Shown here: piece after piece, positions 8,312-16,386 of the stretch | How positions within the stretch are numbered: the stretch's first letter is position 1 | Layout: each line of letters starts with the position of its first letter | DNA from: Brumimicrobium sp051745635 | GTDB taxonomy: Bacteria; Bacteroidota; Bacteroidia; Flavobacteriales_D; Crocinitomicaceae | Length of the DNA stretch: 64,000 nucleotides | Direction: 5' to 3' | Assembly (NCBI GenBank): GCA_051745635.1 | Contig: JBNJEH010000001.1 | Span: forward strand, 1-64,000 | Program-made: the position numbers and the translations under genes | The notes under the pieces: generated by a model | The model's input: the letters and a program-made list of their open reading frames with translations, nothing else | Told to the model about the DNA's origin: nothing | Database searches by the model: none

Positions 8312-10444
8312 TTATTTTACCAGTTTCATTTCTTCGACGATGTGGGGAGCTTCACCATAAACATCGATGAGCCAAAGTACATAGCGGATGTCGACGGAAA
8401 TATTGCGACAGCGCGAGGCGTCGAACATGTAGTCACTCATCGTGCTTTCCCAACTGCGGTCAAAGTTCAGACCGATGAGGTTCCCTTCAGCGTCAATGAC
8501 CGGAGATCCTGAGTTTCCACCAGTAGTGTGGTTGGATCCTGTAAAACAAACCCACAGTTCACCATCCTGAGCGTAATCGCCATAATTTTTCTGCTTGTAA
8601 AGCTCCTCCATGCGCGGCAATAAATCAAAGTCGCTTTTTCCTGTTCTATGTTTCTCAATGACGCCGTCAAGTGTCGTGTGTGGCAGATATTTCATGCCAT
8701 CGCGAGGTTGAGATCCCTCAATTTTACCATAAGTAATGCGCATCGTTCCATTCGCATTCGGCCAATGCTTTTCGTCGGGGAACATTTCGTATTTTCCCGC
8801 AACGTACGATTTCATTAACTCATTTTTGGCGTTGAAATAATTGCGCAGACGCGGTAATATCTCTTGAGCAAATATATTGTTGACGGCGAGAAATAATTCC
8901 ATTCCCGGATCTTTGAACACTTTCTTTTGAGCATTCTTTTCAAAGTTGTTGAGGAACGACACGTAGGCCTCCTGGTCGACTAAAAAAGAGGAGCTGTAAA
9001 TACTTTCAGCCAGTGTAGATGCACTGTTTGACTGTAACAATTCTGGCAGATGATTATCGGGTAACGCCTCTTTGTAATAGCGCGTCTGCAATTTAAAAAT
9101 TTCGCGATCGATAGAAATATTGTAGTTTTCAAAAAATCCTTCCGCCTTGTTGGACTGTGCTTTTTCCAGCGCTTCCTGAAACTCTTCTTCTTTATCAGAA
9201 TTCTGAAGTTCCAGCAATTCTTTGACTTTTCGGGCACGGTCGAACATTTCTGCTCCTACGTACGTGTATTCAATAAACATGCGATATCCGAACTCATCTT
9301 TGGTATATTCTTTCGCAATATCATTGAGTGATTGAACGACTTTGCTGTAATTCGATTTCCAGTCATCCTTCGATTTGGCGCGTTCGGCGTACGCTGATTC
9401 GTAGTCTTTTTTCTTTTGAATGGCATTGGCCCTTTTCAAGCCATCAATTTGCCCCATCCATTTTTTCCAGGAGTTCGCGATGCGTGCCTGCTTGGAAGCG
9501 TATTGGATTTCAGTTTGTTCATCATCTTTAATCGCAGCATTAATCACGGAAAGCGACAGGTCGCGCATTTTAATTTGAGCGGGTCGCAATGTTTGAATAA
9601 TATGTTCCAGTTCATTGGAAATCGTGTGTTGATTCGTCGTTCCGGGAAACCCAAAAACCATTGTAAAATCATCTTTGTGTCGCGGTTTTAAGGAGACGGG
9701 CAGGAAGTGCAACGGTTCGTAGGGTTTGTTATCTTCGCTAAAGTCAGCCGGTTTGTTGTCTTCACCTGCGTAAATGCGAAACATGGAGAAATCCCCTGTG
9801 TGGCGCGGCCAAACCCAGTTGTCGGTATCTCCTCCAAATTTACCCACCGTTTTGGGAGGTGTTCCCACCAACCGCACATCGCGGAACGTTTCTTTTACGA
9901 GGAGGAAGTAACTGTTGCCGTAATCGAAAGGTTTGATGACAGCTTCGTAATGTGTTCCGTCTACCGATTTCGCTTCTATCAATGCGATATTCGTCTGAAT
10001 TTTCTGCTCGAGCTCTCCATCTTCGAGTCCTTCCGTGCCCTGCAAAACATCTTTGGTGACCTCTTCAATGCGCACCATGCGCGTAGCGGTGAGGCCAGGG
10101 TTTTTCAATTCCTCAGAGTGATTCTGAGCCCAGAAGCCATATTTGGCGATGTTATTTTCGAGGGTGGAGTGTGAATAGATTTGCGAAAAACCGCAGTGAT
10201 GATTCGTGAGGAGCAGTCCCTGGTCAGAGATCAATTCCGCGGTACAGCCGCCTCCAAAATGAATAATGGCATCTTTCATACTCGCATTATTGGCGTCGTA
10301 AATGTCCGAAGCACTGAGTTTCATTCCCATGGCCTGCATGTCTGATTCGAATGCGCCCAGCAGCGTGGGAACAATCATACCTTCCTCGGCGATGCTGAAT
10401 AACGACCAAATCGACAGTAGTGCTGTTGCAATTAATTTCTTCAT
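8312..10444 (-). CDS. S46 family dipeptidyl peptidase, DPP11-like
   Basis: Exported serine exopeptidase that removes dipeptides from peptide N-termini in the periplasm, feeding amino-acid uptake. The protein is 710 residues from ATG 10444 and begins with a signal peptide (MKKLIATALLSIWSLFSIAE). The chymotrypsin-type triad is visible: H83 in TNHHCGF, D218 in RHTGDFS and S645 in GGNSGSP. In S46 enzymes the residue 18 after the catalytic Ser sets P1 preference; here it is Arg663 (NFDRSW), as in the Asp/Glu-specific DPP11, whereas DPP7 has Gly. Acidic specificity is therefore inferred. ATG 10444 is preferred to upstream codons because the signal peptide starts there and a -7-like box lies at 10465-10472. 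Confidence 0.93.
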   Translation of the reverse strand: MKKLIATALLSIWSLFSIAEEGMIVPTLLGAFESDMQAMGMKLSASDIYDANNASMKDAIIHFGGGCTAELISDQGLLLTNHHCGFSQIYSHSTLENNIAKYGFWAQNHSEELKNPGLTATRMVRIEEVTKDVLQGTEGLEDGELEQKIQTNIALIEAKSVDGTHYEAVIKPFDYGNSYFLLVKETFRDVRLVGTPPKTVGKFGGDTDNWVWPRHTGDFSMFRIYAGEDNKPADFSEDNKPYEPLHFLPVSLKPRHKDDFTMVFGFPGTTNQHTISNELEHIIQTLRPAQIKMRDLSLSVINAAIKDDEQTEIQYASKQARIANSWKKWMGQIDGLKRANAIQKKKDYESAYAERAKSKDDWKSNYSKVVQSLNDIAKEYTKDEFGYRMFIEYTYVGAEMFDRARKVKELLELQNSDKEEEFQEALEKAQSNKAEGFFENYNISIDREIFKLQTRYYKEALPDNHLPELLQSNSASTLAESIYSSSFLVDQEAYVSFLNNFEKNAQKKVFKDPGMELFLAVNNIFAQEILPRLRNYFNAKNELMKSYVAGKYEMFPDEKHWPNANGTMRITYGKIEGSQPRDGMKYLPHTTLDGVIEKHRTGKSDFDLLPRMEELYKQKNYGDYAQDGELWVCFTGSNHTTGGNSGSPVIDAEGNLIGLNFDRSWESTMSDYMFDASRCRNISVDIRYVLWLIDVYGEAPHIVEEMKLVK

Positions 10445-10464
10445 AGTCTCCATTTTAATAGGCG

Positions 10465-10472
10465 TAAAGATA
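10465..10472 (-). promoter_or_regulatory. Candidate -7 box for the S46 peptidase gene
   Basis: On the minus strand TATCTTTA differs by one base from TAnnTTTG and lies 20 nt before ATG 10444. It supports the short start over the longer open frame. Confidence 0.35.
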
Positions 10473-10535
10473 CAAAGTGTTGAGAAAATAAGCGTTCTTC
10501 TATGCATAAACCTTTTTATTTTGCAATTTTGTGGC

Positions 10536-11195
10536 GTGGAAATTTTAAATTTCATATTCAGAATAGGAGTCTTGTTGGCCATATACAATTTTTTGTGGTG
10601 GCTGATAAATTTGGGACTGAGTGCCTTGCGCGGTGGTCGTAGAAAGATGCTGCCCGAGGCTTATTTGATCAAATTAGTGCGCTATTTCTTTTTGGTGGAC
10701 GTCACCTTCTTATTTTGCCTCGATAACGGGTTGGGCGGAATTGATTTCGACCGGGTGTTGATTGCCGGATTGGTCCTGCTGATCTACTTTATTGGTAAGC
10801 TGCAATCCAATCAAATGCGGCGCTCTTTGTTGTCAGTTCGTGGCAATATGCCGGGAATGGAGGAGATGATTAAACGCATGACTCCCGTGTTTAACGTGCG
10901 TTATGAAATCGGTGTGATTCTAATCGCTGTAGCGACGTTTACGCTGTTTATTTTCTATCCTTCGTGGGCTTCAAATCCGATCTCCAACTGGTTTCTGGAA
11001 AGTATTTTGGATATCGAAGACACCCCCGTATTTGGATTTATCTTTAAGGTGATCGGTTTTTTCTTCATGGCTTCCATTATTGTCAAGGTGACGCAAGGAA
11101 TTTTATCCCTTTTTATCCGCGGAGATGTGAAAAATGATTCAGACCAAACGGATGACGATGACGACCATTTCGATGATTTTACAGAAATTAACTAA
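10536..11195 (+). CDS. Hypothetical membrane protein
   Basis: I do not recognise a family. From GTG 10536 the product has 219 residues with about five hydrophobic segments (near 5-20, 42-60, 68-85, 120-140 and 170-195) and ends in a very acidic tail with a run of five Asp (QTDDDDDHFDD). Loops are rich in Arg and Met (QMRRSLLSVRGNMPGMEEMIKR). The reading frame is open far upstream, but there it lies antisense to the S46 signal peptide, so the start is placed after that gene; GTG 10536 retains the first helix, and an ATG at about codon 39 is the alternative. It is divergent from the S46 peptidase gene. Confidence 0.65.
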   Translation: MEILNFIFRIGVLLAIYNFLWWLINLGLSALRGGRRKMLPEAYLIKLVRYFFLVDVTFLFCLDNGLGGIDFDRVLIAGLVLLIYFIGKLQSNQMRRSLLSVRGNMPGMEEMIKRMTPVFNVRYEIGVILIAVATFTLFIFYPSWASNPISNWFLESILDIEDTPVFGFIFKVIGFFFMASIIVKVTQGILSLFIRGDVKNDSDQTDDDDDHFDDFTEIN

Positions 11196-11269
11196 ATGGG
11201 TTACCAAGATAGGTCGTAAATTTTCATTTAAAACATTCTTTCTTATTGGATGCTTAGATTAATAAAAGA

Positions 11270-11349
11270 TGTTAGACTTGGAGGTGTTAGATGGTAGATT
11301 TTTTAATATCAGTTATCTAACATCTATTGTCTAATTGTCTAACATCTGT
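11270..11349. repeat. Inverted short repeats after the membrane protein gene
   Basis: AGATGTTAGA near the left end is repeated in inverted form as TCTAACATCT twice to the right, with related GGTGTTAGATGG and TGTCTAATTG words between. It could fold as a long imperfect hairpin between converging genes (10536 gene and coaE). No gene is seen in 11196-11450. Confidence 0.5.
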
Positions 11350-11450
11350 CACTATTGTTTTACGACTTACATTGGTAATCCTTTTAACTAATTAGTGTAG
11401 GAGGGTCTACTATTTTAATTGCATACCTGAAAAGCAGTTATTGAGCCTTT

Positions 11451-12035
11451 TTAATTGAGCGCGATCAGCTTTTGTACCACCTTTTCAACCTGTGGAACGA
11501 CCAATTGCACGTCGTCGTTGTGGATCACATGATCTGCGAGTTGCGATTTTTTCTCGTCCGGCCACTGTTTGCTGATTCGTGCTTCGACCGCCGCTTTTTG
11601 TGTGTTATCTCGCTCCATCACGCGTTGGATGCGCAGTTGTTCTGGTGCAGTGACCAAAATAGTGGCATCATAACTTGTGTAAGTACCTGTTTCAAATAGA
11701 ATGGCAGCCTCGTTAAATACGATTGCAGTATCCTGTTCCTGAGACCAATGCTGAAAACGTTCCCTTACGGCCGGGTGCACTATACCATTGAGTGCTTCTC
11801 TGAGTTGATCGTCTGCGAAGATCTGGTCAGCTAAATAGCTCCGATTGAGTGCTCCGTTGTCGTAGGATGCTTCACCGAATGTTTTTTTGATTTTTTCAAT
11901 GACGGCACCATCATTTTCCATCATTGATTTTGCGGCCTGATCGGAATAGAAAACGGGAAAACCCATAATAGATAACACTTTAGCTATTATCGACTTTCCC
12001 GCACCAATTCCACCTGTTAATCCTGCTTTGACCAA
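11451..12035 (-). CDS. coaE: Dephospho-CoA kinase
   Basis: Cytosolic kinase that phosphorylates the 3'-OH of dephospho-CoA, the last step of coenzyme A synthesis. The 194-residue length is typical. It begins with the P-loop GGIGAGKS at 8-15 and shows the expected DQAAKSMM and DQIFADDQLREALNGIVHP region, where family members carry the substrate-binding D and the HP pair. It lies 9 nt after siaC on the same strand and is probably read from the siaB promoter. Confidence 0.95.
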   Translation of the reverse strand: MVKAGLTGGIGAGKSIIAKVLSIMGFPVFYSDQAAKSMMENDGAVIEKIKKTFGEASYDNGALNRSYLADQIFADDQLREALNGIVHPAVRERFQHWSQEQDTAIVFNEAAILFETGTYTSYDATILVTAPEQLRIQRVMERDNTQKAAVEARISKQWPDEKKSQLADHVIHNDDVQLVVPQVEKVVQKLIALN

Positions 12036-12044
12036 TGAAAGCGA

Positions 12045-12428
12045 TTATATTTCTTCTACTTCGATCATTTTAAACGGAAGATTGATGATCGCCTGATAAT
12101 CTTCACCAGCTTCTTCCATGTCTTCGTCATCTTCTTCGAAATACCAGTTCACCTTTACTTCCGTATTGTTTCCATCCAGATTTTCCAAAAGCTTGAATAA
12201 ATCTAAAATGCATTTGGAAGAAGAAGTATTGAAATACTCCAGCTTGACATCGAATGTCGTTACAGATTTTGGAGACTGCCCGTAAGATTCTACCCACTCA
12301 TTGAGCGGTTTGTAGAATTCTACTGAGTTCTCAGGAATTGAGCGTCCTCTAACTTCCAAAACACCGGATTCTTCGTCAAAATTGACAGTTGGTGTTTTTG
12401 GTGAGCCTTCCATACTAAGATTTCCCAT
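12045..12428 (-). CDS. SiaC family regulatory phosphoprotein (DUF1987)
   Basis: A 127-residue cytosolic protein of the DUF1987/SiaC family, a partner-switch phosphoprotein. In Pseudomonas aeruginosa SiaC is phosphorylated on Thr68 by SiaB, dephosphorylated by SiaA, and in its free form activates the diguanylate cyclase SiaD. Here the conserved segment is EYFNTSSSKCILDLFKLLE and its Thr is residue 68, matching the known site. An acidic patch (EEDDEDMEEAGEDY) sits at about 98-111. It follows the SiaB-like gene by 6 nt. No SiaA phosphatase or GGDEF protein is nearby, so the output in this organism is unknown. Confidence 0.88.
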   Translation of the reverse strand: MGNLSMEGSPKTPTVNFDEESGVLEVRGRSIPENSVEFYKPLNEWVESYGQSPKSVTTFDVKLEYFNTSSSKCILDLFKLLENLDGNNTEVKVNWYFEEDDEDMEEAGEDYQAIINLPFKMIEVEEI

Positions 12429-12434
12429 AATTAT

Positions 12435-12992
12435 TTAGTTAATTTTTACATTTAAACAAAAGAAGTCATATTTCTTGTTAACAGGCAAGAAATTATACTC
12501 CAACTTATTCCCAGACTTTCGTGCAATATCAATCATACCTAATCCAGCGGTACCTTTGTCAGACACTTTGCCGTCATTGAGCGTCGCTTTATATAGTTCG
12601 CGCAGTTCTTCTTTACTCAACTCATTAATGTTGTCGAGTTTACCCTGCAGATTCTTCGTGTTTTCCTTCAAAATATAGTTTCCGGTCTTCACTTCATAAT
12701 GATCGTCATTCTTAGAAATCATCAACAGTGCTGATTTCGAAAACAAAAAGCTGATCCCCTCGTCCTGACCATGAATATCTTCGTTGTGATGATACAAATT
12801 TTGAAGGCATTCAACCAAAACGTTGTAGACTTTTTTCTTTGTTTTATTCGATTTTTCTACGTGATTCAGCTTGGATTCCATGATTTGAAGTACGGAGGTC
12901 AAGAGGTCAGGAGTTACGACACCTTTAAATGAGAGCATCGTATGGTCGCGCTCCATTGTCTTATAAAGCTCATATATGTTACTCAATGCCAT
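12435..12992 (-). CDS. SiaB family protein kinase (DUF6272)
   Basis: A 185-residue GHKL-fold kinase predicted to phosphorylate the adjacent SiaC-like protein. An N-box-like segment is seen at about 56-70 (VYNVLVECLQNLYHHNE, with E61 and N65) and a glycine loop at 147-152 (GTAGLG), as in anti-sigma-type kinases and SiaB. An SFKG motif at 21-24 is typical for the family. ATG 12992 is preferred over the upstream TTG 13013, leaving a 20-30 nt leader from the strong promoter at 13025-13054. It is the first gene of a probable siaB-siaC-coaE operon. Confidence 0.87.
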   Translation of the reverse strand: MALSNIYELYKTMERDHTMLSFKGVVTPDLLTSVLQIMESKLNHVEKSNKTKKKVYNVLVECLQNLYHHNEDIHGQDEGISFLFSKSALLMISKNDDHYEVKTGNYILKENTKNLQGKLDNINELSKEELRELYKATLNDGKVSDKGTAGLGMIDIARKSGNKLEYNFLPVNKKYDFFCLNVKIN

Positions 12993-13024
12993 TAAATTTC
13001 GCGCATTTTTCAAGATTAGTTAGA

Positions 13025-13054
13025 CAAATATATCAAAATGTTCGATAAACGCAA
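13025..13054 (-). promoter_or_regulatory. Promoter of siaB-siaC-coaE
   Basis: On the minus strand TTG is followed after 19 nt by TATATTTG, a full match to the Bacteroidota -33/-7 pattern, and lies 33 nt before the siaB ATG. It faces the divergent promoter at 13112-13141. Confidence 0.7.
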
Positions 13055-13111
13055 TAAGTTCTTCGTCACGGGATTGGAATTTATGAAATACAGCCCTTTT
13101 TTGCAACGCTA

Positions 13112-13141
13112 TTGCATTTTTCCATTAAAAAAGTAATTTTG
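13112..13141 (+). promoter_or_regulatory. Promoter of the methyltransferase gene
   Basis: TTG, 19 nt, then TAATTTTG matches the Bacteroidota consensus and stands 18 nt before ATG 13160. A good ribosome-binding site (AAAGGAG) follows it. Confidence 0.72.
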
Positions 13142-13159
13142 CATAATTAAAGGAGAAAA

Positions 13160-13894
13160 ATGGAAAAACAAAAGGAGTGGTTTGCTTCGTGGTTTGACAC
13201 CCCATATTATCATATTCTTTATAAGCACCGCGATTATAAAGAGGCTGAACGATTTATAAACAATTTGGTGAATGATCTTCGTTTGACAGGTGATGAGCAA
13301 TGCCTGGACCTCGCCTGCGGAAAAGGACGTCATTCGATTTTTTTAAATAAGCTTGGACTGGATGTTACGGGGGTAGATCTCTCTCATAACAGCATTGAGG
13401 CGGCGAAAGAATTCGAAAATGAACGACTGCGTTTCGATGTCCACGATATGCGAAAGCCCTATCAAACGAATGCCTTTGACGTGGTGTTTAATCTCTTTAC
13501 CAGTTTTGGGTATTTTGACCGTCAGGAAGACAATCTGGCCGTTGTCCAGTCGATTGTTGAAATGCTGAAAGATGGAGGCGTTGCAGTGATAGACTTTATG
13601 AATGTTGAAAAATCCATTGCCAACCTCGTTCCCTCGGAAACGAAAACGATTGACGGAATAGAATTTTCTATTCGCCGCACCTTTGATGGTGATTACATTA
13701 AAAAAGACATAGCTTTTGAGGATAATGGGCAATCATTTCAATTTCAGGAACGGGTGCAGGCACTTCGTCCCGCTGATTTTGAAGCACTGTTCGAAAAAGC
13801 CGGACTGGAGGTTAAAGAAGTGTATGGAGACTTCTCCCTGCGACCATTTGATCCTGCGACCTCCGATCGTTTAATTTACATTTGTGAAAAATAA
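13160..13894 (+). CDS. Class I SAM-dependent methyltransferase
   Basis: A 244-residue cytosolic Rossmann-fold methyltransferase. Motif I is CLDLACGKGRHS at 48-59, the acidic end of strand 2 is VTGVDLS, motif post-I/II is DVVFNLFTSFGYF, and EMLKDGGVAVIDFMN is the usual motif III region. The substrate cannot be assigned; the close fit to the UbiE/cyclopropane-type fold is general. The gene has an unusually clear AGGAG site 5 nt before the ATG and is translationally coupled (TAATG) to the ZIP gene. Confidence 0.85.
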   Translation: MEKQKEWFASWFDTPYYHILYKHRDYKEAERFINNLVNDLRLTGDEQCLDLACGKGRHSIFLNKLGLDVTGVDLSHNSIEAAKEFENERLRFDVHDMRKPYQTNAFDVVFNLFTSFGYFDRQEDNLAVVQSIVEMLKDGGVAVIDFMNVEKSIANLVPSETKTIDGIEFSIRRTFDGDYIKKDIAFEDNGQSFQFQERVQALRPADFEALFEKAGLEVKEVYGDFSLRPFDPATSDRLIYICEK

Positions 13895-14667
13895 TGAATG
13901 AACTGCTGGGAATTGCCCTGTTGGTAAGTGCGGTTTTGCTGGGCGGAGGTATCGTCGTGCTGCTCAATAAAATGAATCGGGGGAAATTAATCAAATTGTT
14001 GCTCTCGCTGAGTGGCGGTTTCTTGCTGGCCATCGCATTTATCCATTTTATTCCGGAGATTTACGTGCATCACGGTGAGGAAATCGGCTATTATATCCTG
14101 GTGGGTTTTCTGGTGCAGCTATTTCTTGAATATTTCTCAGGTGGAGTCGAGCACGGTCATATTCACGTCCAAAATAAAGGTGGAGTGATGCCCTGGTCGT
14201 TGTTTATCGCCTTGAGTATTCATTCGTTTATTGAAGGTATTCCGCTCGAGGGTCAATTTCATCAGGAGGTTGGCGAAGCTATTCAGCAACAAGTAAATCA
14301 CGGACATGGACACAGTCATGATACGGCGCTGGGTGGTATAAAAGGATTGCTGCTGGGTATTGTCTTGCATAAAATACCGGTCGCTATTGCGCTGATGACG
14401 CTTTTATTGGCATCGGGCTTTAAAAAACGCAAAGCCTGGCTCATATTGTCACTTTTTGCACTAATGGCTCCGCTCGGTGTATTGTTTGGACATTTTAGTA
14501 CGGCGCGGGCTATTTTTGATATTGAATTAGTGCTCGCTGTAGTTGTCGGCATGTTCCTGCACATTTCTACAACCATTATTTTTGAAGCTGCAGAAAATCA
14601 TCGGTTCAACTTTGCCAAGCTCGTTAGTTTACTAATTGGAGTAGGGCTGGCTGTAATTTCTATTTGA
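13894..14667 (+). CDS. ZIP family divalent metal transporter
   Basis: Inner-membrane transporter for zinc or a related divalent cation; 257 residues and about eight helices. The ZIP metal motifs are present: HSFIEGIPLEG (H110, E114) in helix 4 and LHKIPVAIAL (H159) in helix 5. Two His-rich cytosolic stretches, EHGHIH at about 86-91 and NHGHGHSH at about 135-142, probably bind metal. It overlaps the methyltransferase stop by one base and converges on the GH3 gene with an 8-nt overlap. Confidence 0.92.
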   Translation: MNELLGIALLVSAVLLGGGIVVLLNKMNRGKLIKLLLSLSGGFLLAIAFIHFIPEIYVHHGEEIGYYILVGFLVQLFLEYFSGGVEHGHIHVQNKGGVMPWSLFIALSIHSFIEGIPLEGQFHQEVGEAIQQQVNHGHGHSHDTALGGIKGLLLGIVLHKIPVAIALMTLLLASGFKKRKAWLILSLFALMAPLGVLFGHFSTARAIFDIELVLAVVVGMFLHISTTIIFEAAENHRFNFAKLVSLLIGVGLAVISI

Positions 14668-15832
14668 CAGCAGTGACTCCGAGGCATAGTTTCGCGCGCA
14701 ATATGCGTTTACATGCTTGATCTATTCGTTGTTTTACGCCGTTATCCGTAGCATAAGCCTCGAGCAGTCGCTCGTGCGTGGCATTCGCATCCAGAGGCAT
14801 CAACACAATATCACATCCTGCCTTGACCGCTTTAAAAGCAGCGTCTTCAATTGACGAGACGCCTCCCATATTCATGGCGTCAGTGACGATGAGGCCTTCA
14901 AAACCGAGTTCTCCCCGCAATAAATCCTGAACAATTGTTGAAGATATAGAAGCGGGGAGTCCGTTAGTCGCGTATTTTTCGTTGTTGCGAACGGCGATGT
15001 GGGCGATCATGATACTGGCCACATTGTTTTTGATGAGTGGAGGATAGTTGCTAATTTCCTTCATTTCTCCATCAATGTAGACGAGTTTTTTGTGCGTGTC
15101 GCCCGCCACGAACCCATGTCCCGGAAAATGCTTGGCAGTCGCCATAATATTTTCGCGCTGTGTCGTAGAAATAAATGCATTCGACCAGGGGATAACGCTG
15201 TCGGGCTGATGTCCGAAACTTCGCCAGCCTACCGTTTGGTTAGGTGACATGTCGACCACCGGAGCAAAATTATAGTTGATACCAATTTGAAGCAGTTCAT
15301 CGTTAATCTTTTCAGCTGTTGCGATCACCTCTTTTTTGGACTGAAGTGTGTTCGCTTTCGGTATTTCGGGGGTGTTTTTGATTTTGCGGTTGATGAGGCT
15401 GGGTTCGGCATCGGCACTGTATAGAAAACCAGGAACATTTAAAGAATCGTTCAGTGCATTGTATTTCTCGACCCAGCTACTGAATGTTGATTTCGTGCCA
15501 TTTAACAAGAGTAATCCGCCTATTTTCTGGGCGCGAACCAATTTGTCAATTGTAGCCTCTTCCTGACCGTAATCTCCAATAGCCGGCATGATTAGCTGTG
15601 CGACCCGCTGATGATCCGATAATTCTTTAAACGCCGCTTCTACCTTTTGGTTCAGTACCTCGGATGACCCCGTGAAATCACTGAGAGAAAAAGAAGGTGC
15701 AGCCGTTGAATCATTGAGAGTACTCGTGTTTTTATGAGAAGGTTTCGGGGTTTCTTCCTGACCGTTCGAGCATCCATTGATCATGAAAACAGCGGAGAAA
15801 AAGAGTGCGTATGTCTTGACAGAATTAATCAT
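14660..15832 (-). CDS. Glycoside hydrolase family 3 lipoprotein, NagZ-like
   Basis: Predicted beta-N-acetylhexosaminidase acting on peptidoglycan or related glycans; 390 residues, the single-domain GH3 length. A lipobox (FMINGC, Cys21) marks it as an outer-leaflet lipoprotein, followed by a Ser/Thr/Pro-rich linker. The GH3 signature KHFPGHG is at 234-240, the NagZ-type Asp-x-His dyad is D245-T-H247, and the nucleophile is D318 in IVTDAMNMGG. It overlaps the upstream osmC-like gene by 8 nt, suggesting coupling. Being anchored outside the cytoplasm differs from E. coli NagZ; a role in wall turnover is inferred. Confidence 0.9.
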   Translation of the reverse strand: MINSVKTYALFFSAVFMINGCSNGQEETPKPSHKNTSTLNDSTAAPSFSLSDFTGSSEVLNQKVEAAFKELSDHQRVAQLIMPAIGDYGQEEATIDKLVRAQKIGGLLLLNGTKSTFSSWVEKYNALNDSLNVPGFLYSADAEPSLINRKIKNTPEIPKANTLQSKKEVIATAEKINDELLQIGINYNFAPVVDMSPNQTVGWRSFGHQPDSVIPWSNAFISTTQRENIMATAKHFPGHGFVAGDTHKKLVYIDGEMKEISNYPPLIKNNVASIMIAHIAVRNNEKYATNGLPASISSTIVQDLLRGELGFEGLIVTDAMNMGGVSSIEDAAFKAVKAGCDIVLMPLDANATHERLLEAYATDNGVKQRIDQACKRILRAKLCLGVTAVK

Positions 15833-16232
15833 AATGAAAAGTTATTTGCGTTTTGATGGACGGGTCGACACTGAGTGCCACAGGGCAGTTGCGCGCCGCT
15901 TCTTCGATCTTTTTTCTTTCACTTGCCGACCAGTCATTTTGAGATAAATCGAGGTCAACTTTGAGTTGTGCAATTTTTCGCGGATGATTACCCATTTCTT
16001 TTTCAATTGTCCCTTCACAACCATTAAAGATGATCTGATTTTTTTGGCAATAGATACCAATAATAGTTATCATACAATTCATGTAGGCAGTCGCTAATAA
16101 ATCGGTAGGAGAAAAGCAACGTCCTTTGCCGTTATTGTCTTCGGGAGCATCCGTGCTGAGCTCATCGTCAGACGGTGCATGGATCGATACTACGCGAAGA
16201 TCATCTAAATACTTGGAAGTAATTTTTGTCAT
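15825..16232 (-). CDS. OsmC/Ohr family protein
   Basis: A 135-residue OsmC-fold protein, a family of thiol-dependent (hydro)peroxide reductases. The two active-site cysteines are present, C53 in YMNCMIT and C116 in RNCPVALS, spaced as in the family, with the SPTDLLATA motif before the first. It shares 8 nt with the GH3 lipoprotein gene downstream and is divergent from lipA. A role in peroxide detoxification is likely; substrate is unknown. Confidence 0.88.
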   Translation of the reverse strand: MTKITSKYLDDLRVVSIHAPSDDELSTDAPEDNNGKGRCFSPTDLLATAYMNCMITIIGIYCQKNQIIFNGCEGTIEKEMGNHPRKIAQLKVDLDLSQNDWSASERKKIEEAARNCPVALSVDPSIKTQITFHYD

Positions 16233-16257
16233 ACTCGTGGATTATTACGTATCTTTG
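16225..16257 (+). promoter_or_regulatory. Promoter of lipA
   Basis: TTTG, 21 nt, then TATCTTTG gives a full Bacteroidota promoter pattern. It overlaps the start of the divergent osmC-like gene and leaves a leader of about 120 nt before the lipA ATG. Confidence 0.62.
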
Positions 16258-16386
16258 CTTTTAACATGACGTATAACAGCAAAATTACGTTTTTATTTGA
16301 TACATGGATGACTTTTTAACTTTATTCAGGAATGTACAAAAAACGTTTTGATTGCTTGACTGTTAAGAGTCAAAAGTTAATGAGGA

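Noticed and set aside
12993..13013. TTG start giving siaB seven more residues
   Set aside because: ATG 12992 matches family length, and the promoter -7 box lies only 12 nt upstream of the TTG, leaving almost no leader.
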